Shown: positions 47,027 through 59,403 of the stretch, one piece after another
How the letters are laid out: every line of letters begins with the position of its first letter
Position numbering within the stretch: the stretch's first letter is position 1
Assembly (NCBI GenBank): GCA_021464245.1
Contig: JADCRB010000016.1
Location: 940,348-1,004,347, forward strand
Direction of reading: 5' to 3'
DNA length: 64,000 nt
From: Carallia brachiata
Taxonomy: Eukaryota; Streptophyta; Magnoliopsida; Malpighiales; Rhizophoraceae
The notes under the pieces: model-generated
What the model saw: the letters and a program-made list of their open reading frames with translations, nothing else
Database searches by the model: none
What the model was told of the DNA's origin: nothing
Made by a program: the position numbers and the translations under genes

Positions 47027-47277
47027 GTCCACCCACCAATCACGACTACCTTTATCTCATTCCCTCTCTAAAATATTATGATCCAGTATTATCTAAATCT
47101 TGCCTCACTACCCTACTCTCCATCCTCCTCCACCATCACCTCCACCCAACCACCGCCATCCGTATTTGATTCTCTTTGGAATCACATATATCTTAATTTT
47201 ACCTCATTATTTGTACTCTCCCTCCTCCTCTACTACACCTCCACTATTTACTACCATCTTCTCTCATTATTTCTCAA

Positions 47278-47705
47278 TGAAGGAAACTAAGGGGAAACGA
47301 ACAGGTACATAAAAATAATTTCAGATCGAAAATAAGAAAACTGATTACCGGATTTGATCGTTCTCCTGCAATTTAAGTGATATCACAAGCGGATAGTACT
47401 CCTTTTCACGGCACAAGAGCCTCTTACTTGAGAATCGATGGAGAATTGAGAGGATTTTAAAGTTTCTACATATTTTTCTCAAAGAGAGCTTTTTGGATGA
47501 TTTTCTAATCGTCTGACCAAAAAACGGTTTTAATACGCTTTATAAATTGCCCTTTTCAGAAACTGTTTGGACAACTGTGAGAATGTGGGTCAGAAATCAT
47601 CTGGACAATTGTGAGAAAGTTGGGGGAGGGAGTTGTAACTCCCTTCAACCTCTCAATTGGGTGGGTCAACCCATCACGGGCGGGTCGACCCATCCAAATA
47701 AACCA
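47278..47705 (-). repeat. 3' LTR of the Copia element
   Basis: Matches 53432-53852 along its full length, including TTGAGAGGATTTTAAAGTTT and TTGTAACTCCCT blocks. The internal edge abuts a purine tract. Confidence 0.9.
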
Positions 47706-47717
47706 ATATCTCCCACT
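47706..47717 (-). promoter_or_regulatory. Polypurine tract next to the 3' LTR
   Basis: The minus strand reads GAGTGGGAGATA just before the LTR; this is the expected plus-strand primer for reverse transcription. Confidence 0.6.
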
Positions 47718-49012
47718 CGCATATGATAGGTTGACATAACTCGTCATTGCTCAAAAAAATTCTCTTCATCCAATCCCTCAAGAGTAATTCATACAGTCAA
47801 ATGGGTCGTGTGACCTGTGAATACACCTACACTTTGGAGCATATTATATGCACCTATTAGGGATACATAGCTGCTACAACCCTTAAAAAAAAATAATGAG
47901 ACTTGTTACGATAAATTTTGTGTCTCACTGTGCCCCAGACATATATTGTCACATCAATCGCAACTCACCATATCCCTCTTAGACTAAGTTAGATCTTATT
48001 TTCCTTATATGCATCCATAATTATATTTCATTCATTTTGAATAAACATAATTGGTTAACTAATGAATGCATATGGAAGATGTTAACTAATAATAGTTTTC
48101 TTTTTACTCTCAAGTTTTTAAATTACAATACAACCGCTTTCCTAGACATATCCCAGAAGGTTGAATCATTCATGACCGTAGGTAATATGATAAAGTAGCA
48201 GACATTACATCGTAACCTCAAAGCAAGGTCAAAAGTCACATAGGGCACAAAAATGAGATAATTATATCTCTGAGGGACTCAAACAATGAAGAAGTAGGGA
48301 TTAATTCTTTCATTTCCCTCATTGGTCAAAAATAGCACACACGATATGAAACACGTTCTACAATCATCTTTATCCCAAGGAGCCTATGTCATTTTATATT
48401 TTTGTATAACATCACTATACAGATCTTAATTTAGCCGCTCTCAAGCGCCTAACTTGAGTTCTCTAAGTGGTCCCCTCATTAATGAGTGTCCAACTGAAAT
48501 CTCACATTTGGCTTACAACAGGTTTTATAGAGAGTGAGATTCTATATCGACTTTTAATCAATATAGCCTCATCTTGATTTGCTAAGGCGACCATTTCTAT
48601 GCACACATAGAATTTGACTCATACATGGTCTCATTTCTACACACTCTCTTAGTGTTAGAGGCGATTGTCTGTGTGAGTAGACCAATCTTAACCTGTTAAA
48701 CATACATTCACTTTTCTCATTGTAACTAATGCTAGGATTGATCTTATATCAATCTTATTGAATAATAATCGACACTGGAGATAACATTACTTACACGTGT
48801 GTAATGGGAAACAAACAAGTTCTTGTATTATACAATAAAATAGTCACAACATATTACAATACATAGTGACAATAACGTTAGACTTTATGAAGTCCTCGCG
48901 ACTTAACATGTGACTGAAACATGTGGCTTGGTTGGTTTAGTTAGAGGGTCTACAATCATCTCGTGTGTCGAAATATACTGCAATGTCACAACTTTTTGTG
49001 ACACAATGTCTC
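47718..49012 (-). other. Long 3' noncoding region of the Copia element
   Basis: About 1.2 kb between RNase H and the 3' LTR without ORFs. It aligns by eye, in order, with 62765-63720 of the second Copia, for example around AAGGTTGAATCATTCATGAC. Confidence 0.75.
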
Positions 49013-51625
49013 TTACGAAATTGTACTTGGTATCAATGTGTTTGGTCTTACAATGATATTTAGGATCTCTTTTGTATATGCAATAGCTGCCTGACTATCG
49101 CAATACAATTTGACCTTCTTTTGTTGATTATTATAGACTCCCAAATGTTCAAAAAACCTTTTGAGCCAAACAGTTTTGTGCACCGCAGTTGACCAAGCTA
49201 TAAATTCTTCCTCCATTGTTGACAAGGCAATGCAGGTTTGCTTCTTGCTACTCCATGAAATGGTGCCACCATTTAGCAAAAAACACATATCCTGATGTTG
49301 ATTTATGTTCATCTATGTCTCCTCCTCAATCGGCATCTAAATAGCCAATTAGTCGTAAATCATTTCCTCAATAACACAAGGAATAATTTGCAATGCCTTT
49401 GAGATACTGAAGTATTCTCTTTACAGCTTGCAAATGTTTCTTTCTAGGGTTTGATTGGTAACGACTCACCAATCCCACGACATAACAAATGTCTGGACGA
49501 GTGCACAATAGAGCATACATCATGCTCTTGTTGGGTTTTAGGACACATTTTAAGGCTAAGACCATCGCCTTTAGCTATTGGAGTGTCAATGGGTTTGCAG
49601 CTTTCCATTCTAAATCGCTCGAGGATTTTATGAATGTAAGACTATTGTGATAGAGCAAGGAGTCTTTTAGAATGAATCCAATGGATCTTTACTCCTAATA
49701 TGTAAATTGCCTCACCCATGTCTTTCATCTCAAAATTGGAGGACAACCATTCTTTAATACTGGTGACAAACTCCTCATTAATTTTAGCTAGTAGAATATC
49801 ATCTACATGCACATAATGATTCTTATTGATTATTGCGAAGTTATATGAAATTGTTGCATGATGGAATCTTAAATATCACTGCCTAGACGATTGTTTTAGG
49901 CCATCAATAGATTTTTGGAGTTTACAAACTTTATTCTCTAGGCCTTTAACAACAAAACCTATTGGCTGTTCTATATAGATTTCCTCATCTAGCTCTCCAT
50001 TGAGAAAAGCAGTTTTAACATCCATCTGATGTAATTCTAAATCCATACTTGCAACTATAGCCAGAATTAGGCATATTGAGGTAAACTTCACCACTAGAGA
50101 GAAGGTTTGCTCATAGTCTATACCCACTTATTGAGTATAACCTTTTACCACTAAGTGGGCCTTATACCTTTCGATGGATCCATCTACTTTACGTTTAATT
50201 TTGAGAACCCATTTGTTCACAATGGCTTTGCGTCCTTAAGGAAAATCTACTAAGTCCCATACATGGTTAGATTTCATGGATTCCATCTCTTCTTCCATCG
50301 TCTTTATCCATTGTCCCTTAGTAGGGCATGAGAGAGCCTTAGTTACTGTACCAGGCTTTTCTTTATCATAATGAGCAATCGTAAAAGCTTCCCCTTCAAT
50401 CTCAAAATGACGATGTAGAATACTTATACGACTACTCTTGCGCAATATAGAATCATGTAAGTCTTGTGCAACTTGCGGTATAACGCTCCCACTTGAATTG
50501 ATAGCTTGAGGCATTTCCTCATCCATATGAGTCGATTGATTTAGAGAGCCATAGTTATTTGGATCACTCATATCATAAAGATGAAAATTCTTATTAATAT
50601 CACCCCTACTAGGATATTCATTCTCTAGGAATGTGACATCACGTGATTTCAATTCTGTAATACTTCCATTAGCTTATTCACCAATAAACACATACCCTTT
50701 GAAGTGTTTATAGTACCTAATAAAGATACATCTTTTTTCCTCTTGGACCTAATTTCCTATGTTTATGAGATGGATCATGAACATAAGCTGTCCACCCCCA
50801 AGGTTTCAAATTGCTTACGTCTGGTTTTTGAGCAAACCACAATTCATATGGTGTGGAAGTAACAGATTTAAAGGGAACATGATTAAGTACATAAGTGGCT
50901 GTCATTAAAGTATCACCCTAATAATGTATTAGCATATTTGCTTGTGCCATCATGGACCTAACTATCTCTAATGAGGTTCTGTTTCTCCTTTCTGCAGCAC
51001 CATTTTGTTGTGGAGTATAAGGAACAGTGAGTTGCCTTATTATACCTTTTTCATTACACAATTCCTTGAACTCTTAAGAGAGATATTCGTGTCATCGATC
51101 AGTTCTTAAGGTTTTAATTCTTTTGTCCAATTGATTCTCTACCATACTCAAATATTTTTTAAAGCATTCTAATGCTTCAAGTTTATGAGAGATCAAATAG
51201 ATATGACCATAGCATTATAATCATCTGTAAATGTAATGAAATATGAGGCACCATGTATCGCCCTCACTCATTGGACCACAAATATTAGAATGGATTAGCT
51301 GCAACGGAAAAACAGCTCTAACAACATTGTCAAATGGTTTTCTAGTTGCTTTTCCAACCAAATAGTATTAGCATGTGGGCAATTCAATTTTAGTGAGTGA
51401 GCTTAGAAGACCCTCTCTAGCTAATTTATTCATCCTTTCTTGCCCAATATGACCTAGTCTAGCATGCCAAATACTTGCATTTACTACATTGTGGCTAGTT
51501 GATGCAATAATAGAAAAATAACTATTATAGATATTAAACACACCATAGTTAATATCTAACACAAATAAACCTTCTAATAGATGTCCACAACCAACATAAG
51601 AAGCGTTATCATAATTAAAGACCCT
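49013..51625 (-). pseudogene. Copia pol (preintegrase, integrase, RT, RNase H), degenerate
   Basis: Minus strand, right to left. GAG-preintegrase motif WHARLGHIGQERMNKLAREG (about 51410-51470). Integrase with PYTPQQNGAAERRNR (about 50985-51030). RT with MDVKTAFLNGELDEEIYIEQ (about 49970-50030) and a VDDILL catalytic box (about 49798-49815). RNase H with CIALSTMEEEFIAW and LYCDSQAAIAYTKE (about 49060-49230). Many in-frame stops and frame breaks separate the blocks. No aspartic protease motif is seen between gag and preintegrase. Not functional. Confidence 0.88.
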
Positions 51626-51826
51626 TTAATTAATTTTTTTTATGTATGCAATGTTTATGTGTTAAAAATTTCAAAAGAAATTAAACACATATAATGACAT
51701 GATTAACATTACGATAAAGTTTTACATACATAACATCAAATATGAAACAATATATACACTAACATCACATATCATATACTAAGGCTTAAGCAACTTTTTA
51801 CATGTATTACACAAAAGGTAACGAGC

Positions 51827-52342
51827 TTAAACAAGATAATTGCTAACAAGTGAAGTCTCATCCTTCTCAGCATCTCGAATAACTCTGGGCCCAGCTCTCA
51901 AAAGCCATGAACCAATCTCCATTTTGCCAAAACGAACACGCTTTATAGGATGGAGATTAGGACTCATAGACAACACAGCAGTGCACCTTCTAGCATGCTC
52001 AATTTGACGCTTCCACGCTTTCTTAAGGGCATCCTCTACTACATCATACCACTCAATAGTGCGTTTGACGAGTTCCAACTCATGACTCACTTCTGCCCTC
52101 CAATAATCTGTCAAGGACTTAAGCACAATGTCAATTTTCACTTTTTCTTTGAGCCTCTTAAACATTGATTTTTCTAAATGATCAATCAAAAATCTTATAT
52201 GCTTGACATGTTCCATAAGCTCTCCATCATATTTCATCTTCAATTCTTTAAAAGCGTGGAAAAAATTCCGTTGTGCACTTAGATTTTTAAGTTGTTCAAG
52301 GAGTTCAAAATTCAATTTTCTATCACGCTCACTAATGGCCAT
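51827..52342 (-). CDS. gag-like ORF of the Copia element (171 aa)
   Basis: It lies where gag is expected, about 1.1 kb downstream of the 5' LTR. The part reading HVKHIRFLIDHLEKSMF, then KVKIDIVLKSLTDYW resembles the conserved UBN2-type helix block of Copia gag. The C-terminal third is unlike gag and there is no CCHC zinc knuckle. It is open end to end, although pol beside it is full of stops. It could be a truncated gag with a chance extension, or selected coding sequence. Confidence 0.5.
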   Translation of the reverse strand: MAISERDRKLNFELLEQLKNLSAQRNFFHAFKELKMKYDGELMEHVKHIRFLIDHLEKSMFKRLKEKVKIDIVLKSLTDYWRAEVSHELELVKRTIEWYDVVEDALKKAWKRQIEHARRCTAVLSMSPNLHPIKRVRFGKMEIGSWLLRAGPRVIRDAEKDETSLVSNYLV

Positions 52343-53417
52343 CTTGGTTAAAGTTCACATCAATCAAGCCATTTTAAACCCCTGAAAATAATTCTAATCA
52401 ATATTAGTAATTGATATCATTTTTTTCTGTACATTATGACAAATAACATTAGAATCTATAGAGCGTAAAATTAGAAAAATTTTGGTATAAATTCATATTT
52501 TTCTGATATTCCTATTAATTATTATGAATTTTTTAAAGAAAAAATTCATTTTCAGAATAATCAAAAAATAATTGCCACGTGGCTCAGCCTGATTCGCTGG
52601 GTAACCTGAAGCTGCTATATGTCAGCGTGTCATTAGCTAGATAGTTTGATTATATGGAAACATATGTATTATTTATTGACACCTGCCGAAACATTATTGG
52701 TCTAAGACTGAGCCATTTGACCAACCTGCCAAGTGGCACAATGTAAGTAATTGAAACATTTATCAATGGTCCATCTTACCACACACAATCAACCACAAGA
52801 ATTCCTTTTTCCACTCGCCGGCGTCGGAGAATGCCGTCACTCACCGACTTTCGGTCACCGGACGGCTACGAAATTTGGCTGATTACCATATTTCGATGTC
52901 TTGAGTCAATCTGTCAACTTAGTTTTTTCAAAAACGCAATGGAATTTGAAGTTGCACAACCAACATCAACACATGAGAGTAGGAAAGTGGTTTAGGTACT
53001 GTTCATCTTCTTCCCTAATTTTACAGAGCGTTTTCTAAATTTTCAGAGGCTATTTCTCTCAAATGGTACGCTCAAATTTAACGAAAAATGAACCATTAGA
53101 ATGCTCATAACGAGAACTTTCCATAGATGTCAATTTCGGGTCCTAATGCTACAGTTTTTTTTGTCTCAATTCGTGAAAAACTGTTTGGAGAAAAAAAAAA
53201 TTTTCTCATAGATTATTCAACCAAAAATCACGAAAAATTCACAGAATATATAGCATATCATGGGCTACTTATATGTAATTTTTCGTGACAAAAAACTCAT
53301 GCATGTGAAAAATAGATTTTTGAAGAAAATCCTCCGAAAATAGCACGAAAAATCACAATCAAACAACAGAGGGAAGAAAAAAACAGTAATCTATCATGCT
53401 AGAATTAGTCTTAAAAG

Positions 53418-53431
53418 TGCTATGATACCAA
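53418..53431 (-). promoter_or_regulatory. Primer binding site (tRNA-iMet type)
   Basis: The minus strand reads TGGTATCATAGCAC directly after the 5' LTR; the standard initiator-Met site starts TGGTATCAGAGC, so there is one mismatch in the first twelve bases. Confidence 0.85.
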
Positions 53432-53852
53432 TGAAGGAAATTAAAGGGAAGCAAACAATTACCTAAAAATAATTTTGGATCAAAAATAAGAAAACTGATT
53501 ATCGATTTTATCGTTCTCTAGCGATCTAAGTGATATCACAGGCGAATGACACTCCTTTTTCATAGCACAAGAGCCTCTTACTTGAGAATCAGTGGAGAAT
53601 TGAGAGGATTTTAAAGTTTTTGTATATTTTTCTCAAAGAGAGCTTTTTGGATGATTTTTTGATCGTCTGACCAAAAAGTGGTTTTAATACGCTTTATAAA
53701 TCGCCTTTTTTAGAAACCGTCTAACGACTGTGAGAACGTGGTTAGAAATCATCTGGACGATTGTAGAAAGTGGGGGAGGGAGTTGTAACTCCCTCTAACC
53801 TCTCATTGGATGGGTTAACCATATGGGCGGGTCGACCCATCCAAATAAACCA
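53432..53852 (-). repeat. 5' LTR of the Copia element
   Basis: Direct repeat of 47278-47705; its inner edge meets the primer binding site. Confidence 0.9.
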
Positions 53853-53859
53853 AACTCAA

Positions 53860-55488
53860 GAATATCAACACATATAAGAGAAAAATGAGATTGTGTTAGT
53901 GAATTTGGATTTTAGAAAAATCTAAAAAGAGAATTTGAAAGTGTAGAGAGAGGTTGGAAGCAAGAGGGCAACTAGTGTTGTGTTTTGAAAATGTAGTTCT
54001 AGATTTTTTATTATATAAAAGGATATGATGGTCATTTTATGATTTTTATTCAGGTTAACTAACGTCTGTTAGCCTCAGCACGTTTTTTTTTTTTATAAAT
54101 TTTTTAAACCTTGAAACATGAAATGTAAACAAACCATAAATTTAGGGTGTAAAAAGTAATTTTTCCATGTGGTAACAATTGTCTTGTAACAATTAGTCCA
54201 ATCAAGACATCGCAAATAGGCAAGTCGAGTTAGTTTCGAGTTACATTGTTTTGTATTTTAGGTCATTTAAATCTCAAGTCATTCAGATTTCAAGTTATTT
54301 AAGTTTTAGGTATCACGTGTTTTAGATCATTCAAATTTATTAAACTGTAAAAATGTCATACTATAAGTTACTCTCAACTTTATATACTAGACTCTAATAA
54401 CATTTGCTTTGACACAAATACTAAATCGTAACAAAATAATGTAGATTTTACTAGAATACTAAATCTTAATCTTAAATGAATCTAGATTAACTTTAACATC
54501 TTCCCTTAGTCCTTATACTGTCTTGCAGTCTTTGCAGCATCTGTTTCACACAAAATTTCTAACGCTTCAACTTGGTCTTTGAAATTTGTATCACATCAAC
54601 AACTTGTAACTGCATTTGGAACCCCGACTCTTCTTCTCATTAGTTCACTATTGCAAACAAAACAAACCTTTAAACTCTTAACACAATTATTAGGAGTCTT
54701 CTTGATAATTTTTCCTGTACTTTCCTTGACTTCTTCTTGGTTTCCTTGACTAACTTTTGCTTGGCCTTTTAATCTTAAAAGGAGCTTGCGACAAATGACT
54801 TTAAATAATAAGATCTAACAGTTCATTCTCCCGACACTTTTACGTGGCAACTGAAGTACAATTACTCCACTTCATTTTTGCATCTCCTATACAAAAATTG
54901 AACTGAGTAGACTTTGGCTTCCAACACCAACTCTCTAGCTCTGAGCTTTCCTCTGCTCTCAACTTTACAAATTCTTATATTTGAGTTTTTCTCATGAACT
55001 TGACATTAATCTACTCAACCTGATCAAAGCTATTTAACAACTTTACATATCAATCAATGCTTTTGAGGGAAAAAAAAACAAAACGATGTTGTTTGACTAT
55101 CAAAATAAATTTACGCATTCCACACCTTTTCCTTATTCTATACAAAATCAAGATTTTGAAAAATAGACGGGAACGATTACAAACAATAAATGATCTGGGT
55201 CTGATTTTATTTACTCATAAACTAGAGTTCCTCAGAACTGTTCAAAAAACTAGTGAATTAATCGGTTTGATTATAAACTGACGAATCGATTACGATTTTA
55301 CTGATTTGGTCAGTATTTGCCTTTAGCAAGGCTTCACGTCACCTAGCTGATTTGTAATAGAAAGACTTCGAGCTCTTACTTTCGAAAATGACCAGAGAGG
55401 CCACTCACCACTAAGCTGAAGCATTAAATTGGTAAGTTTTAAACACAATTACTTATAAAGATACTTCGAGAACACATCTAATGCTATG
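53860..55488. other. Intergenic DNA, no gene recognised
   Basis: No domain or splice-linked coding structure seen. 54480-54980 has higher GC and might be remains of another retroelement, but nothing diagnostic was found. Confidence 0.4.
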
Positions 55489-55491
55489 TTT

Positions 55492-55747
55492 GGATTGTTA
55501 GAAAATTATGAAAAAGAAAATTGTAAGAAAATAAAATTGTTTAGATTGATGAGAAAGTTGTGAGAAAGAAAATGATAAGAAAGAATAGTAACTTATGAGA
55601 GAAAAAGTAAAAATGTATTATTTGAATTGATAAAAAATTGTGAGAAAAAAGACTTATAAGAAACTAATACAGTAATAATGATATTTTTTGATTAAAATTT
55701 TTAATTATTTTCTTTTCTCATTAAATTCTTTCATACCAAACACACCA
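55492..55747. mobile_element. Tourist-like MITE
   Basis: The 256-bp element is flanked by TAA on both sides (55489-55491 and 55748-55750). TIRs are TGCTATGTTTGGAT and the complement TGGTGTGTTTGGTA. GAGAAAG-rich interior, no ORF. The 3-bp TAA TSD is typical of Harbinger-mobilised MITEs. Confidence 0.75.
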
Positions 55748-55750
55748 TAA

Positions 55751-57488
55751 AGAGAGGGATATGATCCCACACTTTGCTTTTATTTCCCTTTATTTATTTC
55801 TTTTTGTTTTAAATCATTAATTAATTTTCTATATTAAATTTTTTTTATTAAAATAAACACACATTCACTTTAAAATAAAAATATATGAATTACCACATAT
55901 TTTGTACTTAATATATATGACACATATTATTTACATTTCTTCATATATCAAAGCAAACACTCATGTTGTCTTCTCATATATTAAATTATAAATTAATGTT
56001 AAGTTTAATATACAAATTATAATATTTTAGTACATATAAAAATTATACATGATATATTATTAGATTTTACGCAATAATAGTTCATATATATTGTGTATCA
56101 ATATTAAATATTATATATTTATTATTAATACTAATTTAATCAATTTAATTTTTAGTTAAACGGATTAAACTAGTTAAATTTTTTACTTTTCCACTTTTCG
56201 AGTTGATGATTGGTTCAATTCTTAAAATATTGTACCAGTTCAAGATTCTGTGACCTGTTTTACATGACTTTCCATCGGTTTACTTCTAAATTTATTGTTC
56301 TTCTTTTTTTCTTTGCCGAAGAGCATAAGGGATATTTCTTACCAAACAAACTGGGACATTTCTCATAGTATGCAATCGTCTAACGGTTCCACTCAACAGA
56401 AAAAAAAAAAAAAAAGCATCTAACGGTCAATTAAATACATACAATGGCTTTGGGGTGTCATTGTTGGTATTATATATCTATCAATAATTTTTTTTTTTTT
56501 TTTTTTTTGGTCAGATCTATCAATAATTTCCCACTGCCAGAAAATTTTACCGAAATGGTGAGATCTCATTATTTGTAATAAGGAAGTTTCCAAAGAAAAT
56601 ACTTATTTTAATTAGACCGAAAATTTTATATTCATTAAGAATTCGATTGTATGACAATTAAAAAAAAAGATACATATAAAATATACAGTTTATTTAACAA
56701 TATTTATAAGCTCATATATTTTTCCTCTTTTAAATTCAATATATTTTCTTTACAATTCAAAAATATATTTAAGGAATCAAAGAATTTCTTGTGTTGAAAA
56801 AAAAAAAAAAACGTTGTACATCCGATAATATCAAGAATCAAAGAAACCTCCCTGTATATTTATTTATTTGTGTGCGCACTATAAAATGATAGAAAATGAT
56901 ATAAAGGGAGGAATCTTTTATTAACGGAACATATAGGTATTACTTAAAATGGTAGTTTGATGATAAATTTGTATATTCTTTTACTCACGATTTTGTTTTG
57001 AATTCTGTTAGCTGTGCCTGGGAAATTGTCTCCTAAAAAAAACCAGTAATGTCTGATATATGCACACTTCAGTTTACAATTCGTAATACTTGATCAGTTT
57101 AAATGAGTCATGTACAGTCTCAATAGTATTCGAGTAGTGAATCTCCTTTTACAGATGATGTTGAATAAGTGTAAAACGGATAACCCCTCTCTTGTAAATT
57201 CGATTACCGATATACCTTTAATAAATTTTTTTTAAAAAAAAAATAACCGAGTTCAAAAAAAAAATAATAATAAATAACAGCTGCTAAACATAAGCATTGT
57301 TTCTTTTGGTCAAACACAAGCATTGTTTCTATCTTCAGGCTATATACATAGCATTTGTCCTTGCGGATTTGCTACAAAAATGAATCCGAAGTCGTCTTTC
57401 TTATTTATTTTTTTAATTATTATTTCTTTTTCTTGTTTTGTACAACAAGAGAAGATCAACCAACCGTTCACAGTACAGTCTATAGGTC
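55751..57488. other. AT-rich intergenic DNA upstream of the PNGase A gene
   Basis: Long A/T runs, including a T run of about 20 at 56489-56508. No gene seen. The last 200 bp probably include the PNGase A leader. Confidence 0.5.
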
Positions 57489-59403
57489 ATGGCTGTCTCT
57501 CTTCTCTCACCATGGTTCTTTTTCTTCCTCGTTCAAGCCCTTCCTTTTTCTATAGCCAACAACCTCCACAAATCCAACAGACTTCTCAGATCACACTTCC
57601 TAACAGAACCCACCACCACCACCACTAACCCCAGCTTCACCGCCGCTTTCAGTGACACCCACCACCAACTGTTTACTTCGAAGTGACAAAACCCATCCGT
57701 GTCCCCAGGGCCGAACCTTGCAAACACCTTGTTCTTCAACATGACTTTGGGTATACCTATGGCAAGCCTCCAGTTCTTGCAAACTACACCCCTCCCTCCC
57801 ATTGTCCATCTAATAATAATAAGCATTTCTCCAAGATCGTCCTCGAATGGAATGCCACTTCCAAAGGCCGTCAGTTTGACCGTATCTTTGGGGTTTGGCT
57901 TGGTGGGGTGGAGCTTCTCAGGAGCTGCACGGCCGAGCCCAGGGCCACTGGTATTGTCTGGAGCGTCCGGAAGGACATAACCAGGTATTATTCGTTGCTT
58001 CTTAAGAATCAGCCACAAGTGCTTGCTGTTTTTCTTGGCAATATTGTTGATAAGACCTATACAGGGGTGTATCATGTCAATGTCACTTTTTTTTCTATCC
58101 CGCTAAAGAAAATTTGATCAGTTACGACACCAAGAGACGTTTGAATAACTACTTGGTGCGTGGGCCGGGAGGATCTAGTGCTGATTTGATCCTACCCATT
58201 TCACGAAATTTGCCATTGAATGATGGGTTGTGGTTTGAAATTGAAAATTCGACCGACAGCGTCCAAGGAATTCAGAGTTCCTCCAAATGTGCACAGGGCT
58301 GCATTGGAGGTTTATGTTTCTTTCCATGAAAATGATGAATTCTGGTATGAGAATTTTCCTAATGACTACATTACTGCAAACAATCTTACTGATACGCCTG
58401 GAAACGGAGCTTTTAGAGAGGTTGTGGTCAGTCTTGATGGGAGGTTGTCGGTGCTATTTGGCCTTTTACTGTGATTTACACTGGTGGTTTTAATCCTCTC
58501 TTGTGGAGGCCCATTACTGGTATTGGTTCATTCAATCTCCCTTCTTATGATATTGAGATTACCCCCTTTTTAGGAGGCTTGCTGGATGGACAGACCCACA
58601 AATTACAGTTTAGTGTCACTAATTCTCTGAATGTGTGGTATGTAGACGCAAATTTGCATCTTTGGCTGGATTATAATAGCACAAAAACAGTTGGAAAGCT
58701 CTTGAAACATGATAGCAAGCCTCTTGATTTGTCTTCTGTTACAAAATTTGAGGGTCTGAATGGAACATTCTTGACAAGTGCATACAGGTCCATATCCTCC
58801 AGGGGATGGGTGAAAAGTTCCCATGGAAAAGTCACAACACTTTTTGGTCAAGAGTTCAGGTACAGCAACTCAATGGAGATTGGGAAGGGTGGTAATTTGC
58901 AGATTGTGAATCAGACAATAGATTTTAACGATGAAGTTTCTTTCAGAAAGCTCTCTTCTAACGCTCATTCCTTCAAATCAGTAAAAAACTTCCGCTTCCA
59001 TGCATTCTCTGACAATTTGGATCAAGGAAATGACACATTCTTATCTGTGACTAGCCTTACATTGGGTATCAATGAGAAAAAATCCAAAAATGAAGGTTTT
59101 GGTTTTGGGACTAGTTATCTACAAAATCTGCAGAGTGCGCAAGGTGTTATGGTCGTAAAGAACAACTTGGTAGTCAGTGGCGTGGGGAGTACGCAGCAGG
59201 TTTATCAATATGATAATAATGAATTCTGCTACTTCAGGAATATAAGCAGCTTAAACTACACCATTCTTCATGACAAAGTAGCCAATACATGCCATAAAAG
59301 CGAACAGAGTCATCTAGATAATGGGATCAACAGGTGGTGGCCATTCTCAAATAGAAGGACTTCTCTTGCATCTGAGTTGCCAAATAGTGAAGGAGTACCA
59401 TAA
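57489..59403 (+). pseudogene. Peptide-N4-(N-acetyl-beta-glucosaminyl)asparagine amidase A (PNGase A), frameshifted
   Basis: Intronless and full-length by homology, with a signal peptide (MAVSLLSPWFFFFLVQALPF) and nearly continuous family sequence: QHDFGYTYGKPPVLANYTPP, FDRIFGVWLGGVELLRSCTA, DKTYTGVYHVNVTF, ADLILPISRNLPLNDGLWFE, EVYVSFHENDEFWY, NPLLWRPITGIGSFNLPSYD, NVWYVDANLHLWLD and QSAQGVMVVKNNLVVSG. Four single-base register changes break it: near 57657 (one base short in a C run), near 58093 (one T short in a T8 run), near 58261 (one extra base), and near 58441 (one G short). No in-frame stop occurs inside any block. PNGase A removes N-glycans from secreted glycopeptides. Either a recent pseudogene or base-calling errors; neighbouring genes read cleanly, which favours a pseudogene. 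Confidence 0.88.

Larger units (their letters stand above)
47278..53853 (-). mobile_element. Ty1/Copia LTR retrotransposon, complete in structure, inactive
   Basis: Two direct repeats of about 425 bp bound a 6.6-kb unit on the minus strand, with a tRNA-iMet-type primer site, a purine tract, a gag-like ORF and a degenerate pol in the order preintegrase-integrase-RT-RNase H (Copia order). LTR ends read TG...CA. CTCAA lies directly left of the unit (47273-47277) and again at 53855-53859, two bases off the right end, a probable 5-bp TSD. LTRs differ by about a tenth by eye, implying an old insertion. Confidence 0.88.

Noticed and set aside
55225..56250. Possible sixth copy of the hAT MITE family
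   Set aside because: Some ATCGGTTTGATT-like and GGTTCAATTC-like motifs are present at the two ends, but no TIR or TSD could be matched.
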